Below are positions 1-5,036 of a DNA stretch of 6,596 bases, in pieces. Each line of letters begins with the position of its first letter. The stretch's first letter is position 1. A model generated the notes under the pieces. The model was given only the letters and a program-made list of their open reading frames with translations, ran no database searches and had not been told where the DNA came from. Source of the DNA: Nocardioidaceae bacterium (GTDB lineage Bacteria; Actinomycetota; Actinomycetes; Propionibacteriales; Nocardioidaceae); NCBI GenBank assembly GCA_025966335.1, contig JAICRS010000171.1, positions 1 through 6,596 of the forward strand, given 5' to 3'. The position numbers and the translations under genes are program-made.

Positions 1-13
1 AACGGCGGCGTCG

Positions 14-550
14 GTGCTGTTGTCGTTCCGCCCGATGACCCGCGCCGACTTCCCGGACCTCGTGCGCTGGCAGCAGGAGCCGCATGTAGCGCGCTGGTGG
101 AACAACGAGAATCCCGACGTCGCGGCGGCCGAACGGAGCTACGGACCCTCGCTCGACGGCAACGATCCGACCCGGCTGTGGGTGCTGGACGCGAACGGTC
201 GTTCGGCCGGCTTCCTCCAGGACTACCGGATCGGTGACCATCCCGAGTACGCACTGCTGTCTGCCGAGCCGGATGCGATCGGGCTCGACTATGCGATCGG
301 ACTGTCGTCCCTGGTCGGAAAGGGGATCGGAGCCCGGATGCTGTGGACGTACCTTCGCGACGTCGTGCGTCCGCACTACCCGGACGCGCCGCGGTTCTTC
401 GCCGCGCCGGACCACCGCAACAGGGCCTCCCTGCGCGTGCTCGGGAAGCTGGGCTTCGTGCAGGGACTGTGGTTCGACGAGCCGCAGCCCGACGGTCGGG
501 TGGACACCGTCGTGTCCTGTACCTTCGACGTGCGTCGGGTGCTCGGTTAG
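14..550 (+). CDS. GNAT N-acetyltransferase, AAC(6')-like (5' end uncertain)
   Basis: The product is a 178-residue GNAT-fold enzyme expected to transfer an acetyl or other acyl group from CoA to an amine; the substrate is unknown. Visible features: a first strand with FRPMTRADFPDL (residues 5-16); a tryptophan-rich segment ending HVARWW (24-29), as in the AAC(6')/siderophore-acyltransferase branch; the acetyl-CoA loop VGKGIG (101-106), close to the LGKGLG of aminoglycoside 6'-acetyltransferases; and a motif-B helix with N136, R137, A138 and GF at 147-148. The length is normal for the family. The GTG at 14 is the first start codon visible, but the frame is open to the left edge and no clear ribosome site precedes it, so the true start may lie outside the window. 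An ATG at 35 would remove the first strand and is unlikely. The gene converges on the acidic small protein with 6 bp between stop codons. The resemblance does not show aminoglycoside resistance; acylation of another amine, peptide or metabolite is equally possible. Confidence 0.85.
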   Translation: MLLSFRPMTRADFPDLVRWQQEPHVARWWNNENPDVAAAERSYGPSLDGNDPTRLWVLDANGRSAGFLQDYRIGDHPEYALLSAEPDAIGLDYAIGLSSLVGKGIGARMLWTYLRDVVRPHYPDAPRFFAAPDHRNRASLRVLGKLGFVQGLWFDEPQPDGRVDTVVSCTFDVRRVLG

Positions 551-556
551 TCCGGA

Positions 557-811
557 TCAGCCATGCGGCGCGCGCGGCACCGCGCCAGGCGGTTCACCCT
601 CGGGCTGGCCGTCGTCGTCGCCCTCTGGGGTGCCAAGCGCCGGTCCGGAGGCGTCCTCCTTGTCCCGCTTGACCTCCTCCTCGCTCGGGTCCTGGGCCAG
701 CGGGTTGTCGTCGGTCGGCTGCAGGTCCTCGGGGAGCTGCTCGTCGCTGATGCCGCCGCCGGCGCGGCCGTCCGGTGGGGTCTCGGTGTTCTCGTTCGAT
801 GAGTTGCTCAT
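557..811 (-). CDS. Small acidic, intrinsically disordered hypothetical protein
   Basis: This encodes 84 residues and I recognise no family. The composition is extreme: about 22 Asp/Glu against 5 Lys/Arg (net near -17), rich in Pro and Gly, with no cysteine, tryptophan or phenylalanine. It has no signal peptide or membrane segment, so it should be a soluble, largely unfolded cytoplasmic protein. The most protein-like part is residues 21-41 (ISDEQLPEDLQP then DDNPLA), which could be a short binding motif. The start is the ATG at 811, preceded by GAGGGG with a 3-base gap. The same bases lie just downstream of a GGGTAC that could be a stress-sigma -10 (see 821-845). The gene is divergent from the DUF4442 gene and convergent with the GNAT gene. 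That it is real is supported by the start context, by the tight fit between neighbours and by low-complexity acidic bias that differs from the opposite-strand reading frames. The function is unknown. Confidence 0.72.
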   Translation of the reverse strand: MSNSSNENTETPPDGRAGGGISDEQLPEDLQPTDDNPLAQDPSEEEVKRDKEDASGPALGTPEGDDDGQPEGEPPGAVPRAPHG

Positions 812-820
812 GTGCCCCTC

Positions 821-845
821 GTACCCGTTGCGTCCACCCCCTAAC
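821..845 (-). promoter_or_regulatory. Candidate SigB/SigF-type promoter of the acidic protein gene
   Basis: Read on the minus strand, GTTA (842-845) is followed by exactly 15 bases and then GGGTAC (821-826). The alternative-sigma (SigB/SigF class) consensus recalled for actinobacteria is about GTTT-N14-16-GGGTAT/C, so only one listed base deviates. The -10 lies 9 bases before the ATG at 811, so the transcript would start only a few bases upstream and exclude most of the GAGGGG. Either the message is nearly leaderless or a more distal promoter uses GAGGGG as ribosome site. This is inferred from sequence similarity only. Confidence 0.4.
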
Positions 846-890
846 TCCCGCCGACCACGTCGAGCCGGCAGACGCGGCGGCTCGGCGGAG

Positions 891-908
891 GTTACCGGGA
901 GGTAACAT
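891..908 (+). promoter_or_regulatory. Leaderless -10 (TAACAT) overlapped by palindrome GTTACC-N4-GGTAAC
   Basis: TAACAT (903-908) fits the actinobacterial TANNNT -10 and is followed by 6 bases and then the ATG at 915, the spacing expected of a leaderless transcript. A perfect 6-bp inverted repeat, GTTACC (891-896) and GGTAAC (901-906) with 4 bases between, overlaps this -10. A dimeric repressor such as a TetR- or GntR-family protein bound here would block polymerase. No TTGACA-like -35 is evident. An alternative reading is that GGGAGG (897-902) is a ribosome site for the ATG at 907, which opens only a 3-codon frame ending in TGA (916-918) and overlapping the true start. Regulator identity is unknown. 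Confidence 0.5.
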
Positions 909-914
909 GGGGGT

Positions 915-1403
915 ATGACGAACGTGCTGGACCTTTACGAGCGTGTCACCCGGCTGCCTCAGGGCAGGTTGCTGTTCTCCCGGCTCTTCACGTTGAAGGC
1001 GCCGTACTTCGCCACCGTCCGCCCGCGGTTCGTCGAGCTGCGTCCGAACTACGCCGAGCTGGTGATCCGCAAGCGCCGGCGGGTGCACAACCACATCGGC
1101 ACCGTGCACGTCATTGCGATCTGCAACGGCCTCGAAGCCGCGATGGGTGCGCTGGCCGAGGCCACCATCCCACCGGGCAAGCGGTGGATCCCGAAGGGGA
1201 TGCAGGTCGACTACACCGCGAAGGCCACCAGCGACATCACCTGCATCGCGGAGACCGACGCCGAAGCCTGGACCGGCGACGACCCCGATCTGCCGGTGCG
1301 CGTGCGCGGCGTCCGCGACGACGGCACCGTCGTGGTCGAGGGCGTGATCCGACTCTGGGTGACCGAGAAGCCGCGGTCCCCTGAACCCGCGCCGATGTCC
1401 TAG
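915..1403 (+). CDS. DUF4442 hotdog-fold protein (thioesterase-like)
   Basis: This 162-residue protein resembles the DUF4442 family, which belongs to the hotdog-fold superfamily with acyl-CoA thioesterases such as PaaI. If catalytic, it would hydrolyse an acyl-CoA thioester in the cytoplasm; no substrate can be assigned. Features seen: an N-terminal helix (1-26), then strands, the conserved core HNHIGTVH (58-65) leading into the central hotdog helix with N71 and E74, then the strand around MQVDYTAKAT (96-105) and C-terminal strands ending in GVIRLWVTEK (143-152). There is no signal peptide. The length matches single-domain hotdog proteins, which usually act as dimers or tetramers. The ATG at 915 is preferred because a TANNNT -10 lies 6 bases upstream and the family core is fully included. 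The stop TAG (1401-1403) overlaps the stop of the convergent small membrane protein gene by four bases. Confidence 0.85.
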   Translation: MTNVLDLYERVTRLPQGRLLFSRLFTLKAPYFATVRPRFVELRPNYAELVIRKRRRVHNHIGTVHVIAICNGLEAAMGALAEATIPPGKRWIPKGMQVDYTAKATSDITCIAETDAEAWTGDDPDLPVRVRGVRDDGTVVVEGVIRLWVTEKPRSPEPAPMS

Positions 1404-1582
1404 CCGGAGATCGAGTCCTGCACGTGGATGTAGTAGTCGACGGTGGCGCGGGCTCGCGCCGCGTCGGCCGACAGCAGCACAGGAGTACGGCGGCGCGCAT
1501 CGCGCAGACTGTCGAAGGCCAGCCCGAGCAACGCGGCGAAGGCCACTACCAGCAGCGGCACGAGCACGATCCACTCGTTCAT
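1400..1582 (-). CDS. 60-residue single-pass membrane protein, possible distal gene of the glu operon
   Basis: I recognise no family. The ATG at 1582 has a strong ribosome site, AGGAGG (1589-1594), with a 6-base gap. Residues 4-23 form one hydrophobic helix (WIVLVPLLVVAFAALLGLAF), followed by RDARRR (27-32). The positive-inside rule puts the N-terminus outside and the 37-residue tail in the cytoplasm. The tail has a short polar/amphipathic part (38-49) and ends DYYIHVQDSISG. There is no lipobox and no cleavage site. It lies 80 bases downstream of gluD on the same strand, so it could be cotranscribed as a fifth operon member, or be transcribed from a weak promoter in the gap (1602-1630). The frame continues upstream of this ATG antisense to gluD, but only from this start does it look like a protein. 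Its stop shares CTAG with the convergent DUF4442 gene. It could be a transporter accessory subunit or unrelated. Confidence 0.72.
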   Translation of the reverse strand: MNEWIVLVPLLVVAFAALLGLAFDSLRDARRRTPVLLSADAARARATVDYYIHVQDSISG

Positions 1583-1601
1583 GGCAGACCTCCTGCTTCG
1601 A

Positions 1602-1630
1602 ACCATCCTCCACCGCCGCCAGTCCGTCAA
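1602..1630 (-). promoter_or_regulatory. Weak candidate promoter for the 60-residue membrane protein
   Basis: On the minus strand TTGACG (1625-1630) is separated by 17 bases from GATGGT (1602-1607), which keeps only the A and final T of TANNNT. A start a few bases further on would leave a short leader containing the AGGAGG ribosome site. The -35 is good and the -10 poor, so read-through from gluD remains just as likely. Confidence 0.25.
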
Positions 1631-1660
1631 ACGGCGCTGGTCCCGGTCAAACGACGCTGG
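1621..1660. repeat. Two tandem 20-bp units between gluD and the small membrane gene
   Basis: GTCAAACGGCGCTGG (1626-1640) recurs as GTCAAACGACGCTGG (1646-1660), with 14 of 15 bases identical; the full 20-bp units match at 15 of 20 positions. A 20-bp period is close to two helical turns, so both copies would lie on the same face of the DNA. The first copy also forms the right half of an interrupted hairpin (CCAG/CTGG plus CCGT/ACGG, 1619-1640), just after gluD. No U-tract follows on the minus strand, so a terminator role is unconvincing. Confidence 0.5.
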
Positions 1661-1662
1661 CC

Positions 1663-2517
1663 TCAGCCGCCGGCGCCACCCTGTCCCGGGTTGAGCGCCG
1701 GGTCGAACCTGTCGTCGAGCTTCGTCGCCGAGGTGTGGCCGCGCTGCGAGAACTTGCGCTCGACGTACACCGCCAGCTTGGACAAGGCGTAGTTGATCGC
1801 GATGAAGATCAGCGCGGCGATCGTGAGCGGCACGATCGCGTGGTCGACGAACTCGGCGATTCCCTGCGCCTCGGCGACCAGGTCGCGGTAGGAGATGATC
1901 AGGCCGAGCGCGGTGTCCTTGAGGACGATCACGCACTGGCTGATGATCGCCGGCAGCATGATGCTCACGGCCTGGGGGAGCAGGACCAGTCTCATCACCT
2001 GGTTCTTGCGCATCCCGACCGACAGGGCGGCCTCGGTCTGTCCTCGGGGAACGGCCTGGATGCCGGCCCGGAACACTTCGGCGAGCACCGAACCGTTGTA
2101 GAGCATCAGCGCGACGACAAGGCTCCAGTAGAGCCCGAGATCGAGGCCGAAGTAGACGAACATGATCAGAAGGAGCAGAGGCACGGCCCGGAAGAACTCG
2201 ATGATGACCCGCGCCGGGAACCGGATCACGGCGTGGTCGGAGAGCCGGGCCACCGCGAAGAGTCCGCCGTAGATGACTGACAGCACGATGCCGCTGACGG
2301 CCGCGGCGAGCGTGGCCTGGAGACCCTGCCAGATGGCGCGCCAGATGTTGGGCTCGGAGAGGTCCTCCCACAGCTCGGCCTCGAACTCGCCCTCGCGCCA
2401 CAGCTTCCACAGGACCAGCGCCAGCACCGCCAGCGCCAGGACCCCGGCGACCACGGTCAAGGTGTTGTGCCGGGCCCGCGCCTTCGGGCCGGGAGTGTCG
2501 AACAGGACGGTACTCAT
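1663..2517 (-). CDS. gluD: Glutamate-type ABC transporter permease GluD
   Basis: This is one of the two inner-membrane permease subunits that form the amino-acid channel with GluC and are driven by GluA. It has 284 residues and belongs to the polar amino-acid (His/Glu/Gln) permease family. The basic N-terminal tail is followed by a first helix at about 20-38, then an extra acidic loop (42-56, EGEFEAELWEDLSEP) before the core. The core begins near 62 with further helices at roughly 68-92, 108-128, 131-146, 186-208 and 229-247. The ATPase-docking EAA loop is at 161-183 (TEAALSVGMR through LVLLPQA). A hydrophilic Gly/Pro-rich tail (258-284) ends the protein. The extra N-terminal helix and loop make it longer than GluC, as I recall for GluD relatives. 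The start at 2517 is chosen because its ATG overlaps the gluC stop as ATGA. Specificity for glutamate is inferred from the operon type; glutamine or aspartate are alternatives. Confidence 0.92.
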   Translation of the reverse strand: MSTVLFDTPGPKARARHNTLTVVAGVLALAVLALVLWKLWREGEFEAELWEDLSEPNIWRAIWQGLQATLAAAVSGIVLSVIYGGLFAVARLSDHAVIRFPARVIIEFFRAVPLLLLIMFVYFGLDLGLYWSLVVALMLYNGSVLAEVFRAGIQAVPRGQTEAALSVGMRKNQVMRLVLLPQAVSIMLPAIISQCVIVLKDTALGLIISYRDLVAEAQGIAEFVDHAIVPLTIAALIFIAINYALSKLAVYVERKFSQRGHTSATKLDDRFDPALNPGQGGAGG

Positions 2518-3194
2518 GCGGCCACCGCCAGCTTGCGTTCGAGGAGCGTGCCGATCGCCGAGATCACCATCACGATGACGACGTAACCGAGGGCGATGCC
2601 GATGAAGATCGCCCACAGGTCAGAGGTGAACTGGTTGCTGAGCTTGCGCATCACGTAGGCCGCTTCCGGGACACCGAAGATCGCCACGACACTGGTGTTC
2701 TTGGCCAGCGCTATGTAGATGCTGGTCAGGGGCGGAATCACCGCTCGGAAGGCCTGCGGCAGCACCACCAGCCGCAGCGACTGGCCGAAGCCCATCCCGA
2801 CCGACCTGGCGGCCTCGGCCTGCCCGGCTGACACCGAGTTCACGCCCGATCGGATCGCCTCGCACACGAACGCGGCGGTGTAGAAGGAGAGGCCGAGCAT
2901 CGCCACGGTGAAGAAGGTGGTGAAGTCACGGATGCCGATGCTGAAGCCGAGGTTGTTGAACCCCAGGGTGGGGATCACGCTGATCGCGAGCGCGAGGACC
3001 AGCACCAGCGGGGTGTTCCGAAAGGTGTTCACATATCCGGTGCCGAGCGCGCGCAGCGAGGCGACCGGTGAGACCCGGAAACTGGCGAGCACCGTGCCGA
3101 TGACCGTCGAGATGAGTCCGGAGAAGAGCAACAGCCACACCGTGGTGTAGAAGCCGTTGCGGATCTGAGGGAACTCTTGGATCAAGGTGTCCAT
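2514..3194 (-). CDS. gluC: Glutamate-type ABC transporter permease GluC
   Basis: This 226-residue inner-membrane permease pairs with GluD to form the translocation path. Its family marks are clear: hydrophobic helices at about 17-40, 61-78, 91-112, 150-176 and 191-215; FRNTPLVLVL (58-67), the counterpart of the R-x-TPL motif of polar amino-acid permeases; and the EAA loop AEAARSVGMGFG through LVVLPQ (126-147), which contacts GluA. The ATG at 3194 is preferred because an in-frame stop lies just upstream and the first residues, MDTLIQEFPQIRNGF, resemble the family N-terminus. The ribosome site is weak: GAGG (3205-3208) lies 10 bases away. With the hairpin at 3220-3251 between gluB and gluC, this suggests lower expression than gluB. 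The stop codon overlaps the gluD start by ATGA. Confidence 0.93.
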   Translation of the reverse strand: MDTLIQEFPQIRNGFYTTVWLLLFSGLISTVIGTVLASFRVSPVASLRALGTGYVNTFRNTPLVLVLALAISVIPTLGFNNLGFSIGIRDFTTFFTVAMLGLSFYTAAFVCEAIRSGVNSVSAGQAEAARSVGMGFGQSLRLVVLPQAFRAVIPPLTSIYIALAKNTSVVAIFGVPEAAYVMRKLSNQFTSDLWAIFIGIALGYVVIVMVISAIGTLLERKLAVAA

Positions 3195-3219
3195 GTAGTC
3201 GTTGCCTCATCTAGGGCGG

Positions 3220-3251
3220 GACCGGGTGGGCCGATCATGGCCCACCCGGTC
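3220..3251 (-). promoter_or_regulatory. Strong hairpin between gluB and gluC, probable attenuator or mRNA stabiliser
   Basis: The arms 3220-3232 and 3239-3251 are perfect 13-bp complements (GACCGGGTGGGCC and its reverse complement) around a 6-base loop. The hairpin starts 17 bases past the gluB stop and ends 25 bases before the gluC start. No U-run follows on the minus strand, so it is not a classical terminator. It could act as a partial, U-less terminator or as a 3' block against exonucleases that protects the gluAB part of the message. Similar stem-loops after binding-protein genes, for example malE-malF in Escherichia coli, raise binding protein above permease. The structure is read from the sequence; its role is inferred. 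Confidence 0.75.
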
Positions 3252-3268
3252 ACTGACGAACCGTTCGA

Positions 3269-4144
3269 TCAGGCGCAGGAGTCCATCGTCGGCGGCTCGG
3301 GGGTCTCCACTCCCGACTCACCGAGCGTGGCCTCGAACGCTTCGGCCCAGGTGCCGTCGTCCATCGCCGTCTGGAGCGTCTCGGTGATGTACTCGCACAT
3401 CGCCGTGTCACCCTTCTCGAAGCCGACGCCGTAGCGCTCCTCGCTGAACGGCTCGCCGACGACCTCGAGCTCGTCGGGGTTCTCCGCGGCGTAGCCGAGC
3501 AGGATCGCGCCGTCCGTGGTCACCGCGTCAACGGTGCCGTTGAGCAGCTGGTCGACACATTCGGAGTACGTCGAGAACGGGACCGGGTCCGCGCCGTACT
3601 CATCGACCATCCGCTGCAGCGAGGTGGAGCCGGTCACCGAGCAGACCTTCAGGCCCTCGGTGTCCTCGGGCGTGGTGATCTTCTCCTTGTCCTCCTCGCG
3701 GACGAGCAGCTGCTGGCCGGTCACGTAGTACGGACCCGCCTGACCGACGACCTGACGCCGCTCGTCGGTGATCGAGTACGAGGCGATCACGATGTCGACG
3801 GTGCCGTTCTGGAGGTAGGGCTCGCGGTTGTCGGAGACGGTCTCCTTCCACTCGATGCCGTCGTCCTCGATGCCGAGTCCGGCGGCCAGGATCCGGCCCA
3901 TCTCGATGTCGAAGCCCTTGGGGGCATCCGCACCCGGCTCGAGGAAGCCGATGCCGGGCTGGTCGTACTTGACGCCGATGACGATCTCGCCGGACTCCGA
4001 CAGCTCAGCCATCGTGGAGCCGGCCTCGAACTCCGGGTTGTCCGCGACCTCGACGTCGGTCTCGCCACCGTCCCCGCCACACGCGGCGAGAGAGAGCGAG
4101 AGACCGACGGCGGCAATGACTGCCTTGGTTTTCGTGAACCGCAT
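3269..4144 (-). CDS. gluB: Glutamate-type ABC transporter substrate-binding lipoprotein GluB
   Basis: This extracellular receptor captures the amino acid and delivers it to GluC/GluD. It has 291 residues and belongs to solute-binding protein family 3. Residues 1-21 are a lipoprotein signal peptide with KTK, a hydrophobic stretch and lipobox LAAC, so C22 would be lipidated and anchored to the membrane. A short Gly/Asp/Glu linker is followed by the two-lobed domain from about 53 to 276. The family signature is GFDIEMGRILAAGLG (77-91). R129 in SITDER is the expected contact for the ligand carboxylate, TGSTS (171-175) lines the site, and D211 in VTTD is the expected amino-group contact. Four further cysteines (168, 196, 250, 290) could form two disulfides. 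The start at 4144 is set by AAGGAGA (4149-4155) and the signal peptide; a longer upstream frame overlaps gluA and lacks signal character. It lies 55 bases downstream of gluA. The ligand is probably glutamate, with aspartate or glutamine possible. Confidence 0.94.
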   Translation of the reverse strand: MRFTKTKAVIAAVGLSLSLAACGGDGGETDVEVADNPEFEAGSTMAELSESGEIVIGVKYDQPGIGFLEPGADAPKGFDIEMGRILAAGLGIEDDGIEWKETVSDNREPYLQNGTVDIVIASYSITDERRQVVGQAGPYYVTGQQLLVREEDKEKITTPEDTEGLKVCSVTGSTSLQRMVDEYGADPVPFSTYSECVDQLLNGTVDAVTTDGAILLGYAAENPDELEVVGEPFSEERYGVGFEKGDTAMCEYITETLQTAMDDGTWAEAFEATLGESGVETPEPPTMDSCA

Positions 4145-4199
4145 GTTGTCTCCTTCTTTTCTGACCGGCAGCCAGCGGCCGGCCCAGTCTGGGGATCGG

Positions 4200-4976
4200 T
4201 CAGTGCTTGAGGATCTTGCCGAGGAAGTCCTTGGCACGGTCCGATCGTGGGTTGGTGAAGAACTCGTCCGGGGTGTTCTCCTCGACGATCTGCCCGTCGG
4301 ACATGAACACGACCCGGTCGGCCGCGGTGCGCGCGAACCCCATCTCGTGGGTGACCACGATCATCGTCATGCCGCCCTTGGCCAGGTCGACCATGACGTC
4401 GAGGACCTCTTTGATCATCTCCGGGTCCAGGGCCGAGGTCGGCTCGTCGAAGAGCATCACCTTCGGCTCCATCGCCAGTGCCCGGGCGATCGCCACCCGC
4501 TGCTGCTGACCACCGGAGAGCTGTGCGGGGTACTTGTTGGCCTGGTGGGCGACGCCGACCCGGTCGAGCAGCCGCTGGGCGAGCTCGTCGGCGTCCTTCT
4601 TGCTCAGCTTGCGGACCTTGATCGGTCCGAGCGTGACGTTCTCGAGGATCGTCTTGTGGGCGAACAGGTTGAACGACTGGAACACCATGCCCACCTCCGC
4701 CCGGAGGTTGGCCAGCTGCTTGCCCTCCTGCGGCAGCGGCTGCCCGTCGAGCATGATGCTGCCGTCGTTGATCGTCTCCAGACGGTTGATCGCCCGGCAC
4801 AGCGTGGACTTGCCGGAACCGGACGGGCCGATGACGACGACCACTTCGCCACGGTTGATGGCCATATTGATGTCCTGGAGGACGTGCAGGTCGCCGAACC
4901 ACTTGTTCACGTGGTCGAGGACGACCAGTGGACCGGTCGAGCTCGCGGTCGATGATTCTCGCGCGGCGGCAGTCAT
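4200..4976 (-). CDS. gluA: Glutamate-type ABC transporter ATP-binding protein GluA
   Basis: This cytoplasmic ATPase powers import through GluC/GluD. It has 258 residues and a complete set of nucleotide-binding motifs: aromatic A-loop at W26/F27, Walker A GPSGSGKST (50-58), Q-loop Q100 in VFQSFNLF, signature LSGGQ (153-157), Walker B VMLFDEP (173-179, with D177 and E178), D-loop SALD (181-184) and switch H210. It matches the polar amino-acid transporter ATPases (GlnQ/HisP group) in length and motif wording. Residues 1-15 are a Ser/Ala-rich extension before the first strand (GPLVVLDHVNKWFG); no other ATG or GTG lies between the ATG and the core, which supports the start at 4976. No ribosome site precedes it; a TAACGT -10 lies 6 bases upstream, so the message is probably leaderless. 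It is the first gene of the operon and is divergent from the lysine-rich protein gene. Confidence 0.95.
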   Translation of the reverse strand: MTAAARESSTASSTGPLVVLDHVNKWFGDLHVLQDINMAINRGEVVVVIGPSGSGKSTLCRAINRLETINDGSIMLDGQPLPQEGKQLANLRAEVGMVFQSFNLFAHKTILENVTLGPIKVRKLSKKDADELAQRLLDRVGVAHQANKYPAQLSGGQQQRVAIARALAMEPKVMLFDEPTSALDPEMIKEVLDVMVDLAKGGMTMIVVTHEMGFARTAADRVVFMSDGQIVEENTPDEFFTNPRSDRAKDFLGKILKH

Positions 4977-4982
4977 GGCGTC

Positions 4983-5011
4983 ACGTTAGCGAGTTCACAC
5001 CCCGGTGCCTA
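4983..5011 (-). promoter_or_regulatory. Candidate leaderless promoter of the glu operon
   Basis: On the minus strand TAGGCA (5006-5011, four of six bases of TTGACA) is followed by 17 bases and TAACGT (4983-4988), which fits TANNNT. Six bases then lead to the gluA ATG at 4976. With no ribosome site in those six bases, transcription probably starts at or next to the A of ATG. This is the only good promoter candidate seen for the operon. A GTCAC/GTTCAC-rich stretch around 4980-4999 does not fit a GlnR box well. Confidence 0.5.
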
Positions 5012-5014
5012 TAC

Positions 5015-5036
5015 GAACCACCGCGCGCGGCGTTTC
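5015..5036. promoter_or_regulatory. Imperfect 22-bp dyad centred on CCGCGCGCGG in the divergent promoter region
   Basis: A perfect 10-bp palindrome, CCGCGCGCGG (5021-5030), is flanked by GAA (5015-5017) and TTC (5034-5036), giving 9 of 11 matched pairs in a 22-bp dyad. It lies between the gluA promoter and the start of the lysine-rich gene, and its right edge overlaps the GTTT of a candidate stress promoter. It could be a regulator site controlling one or both genes. GC-only palindromes are common by chance in this genome type, so confidence is low. Confidence 0.25.

Noticed and set aside
14..550. GNAT gene as an aminoglycoside-resistance determinant
   Set aside because: Only fold-level motifs resemble AAC(6') enzymes; there is no mobile context and the whole family is broad in substrate.
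567..586. GGCGCG-N8-CGCGCC inverted repeat just past the GNAT stop as a terminator
   Set aside because: It is only 6 bp, has no U-tract, lies inside the acidic protein coding region and consists of GC alternation that is common by chance here.
594..1613. 339-codon minus-strand frame spanning the acidic protein, the DUF4442 gene and the microprotein
   Set aside because: It crosses three better-supported genes in another frame and has shadow composition (Arg, Ala, His rich).
4145..4199. Short inverted repeats (CCCAG-A-CTGGG, GCCGGC/GCCGGT) between gluA and gluB
   Set aside because: The first has a 1-base loop and the second a wobble pairing; neither is as strong as the gluB-gluC hairpin, and a good ribosome site follows.
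4145..4237. Longer gluB start at 4237, adding 31 residues
   Set aside because: It overlaps the end of gluA, would bury the lipoprotein signal peptide and ignores AAGGAGA placed 4 bases before the ATG at 4144.
3828..4955. 375-codon open frame on the plus strand opposite gluA and the start of gluB
   Set aside because: It mirrors the codon structure of GluA, which has every ABC ATPase motif; the antisense product is His/Asp/Val-rich with no recognisable fold.
4980..4999. Possible GlnR (GTnAC-N6-GnAAC) nitrogen-control box before gluA
   Set aside because: GTCAC occurs at 4980-4984, but the bases 6 further on (GAGTT) do not fit the second half-site on either strand. No AmtR-like site was seen either.
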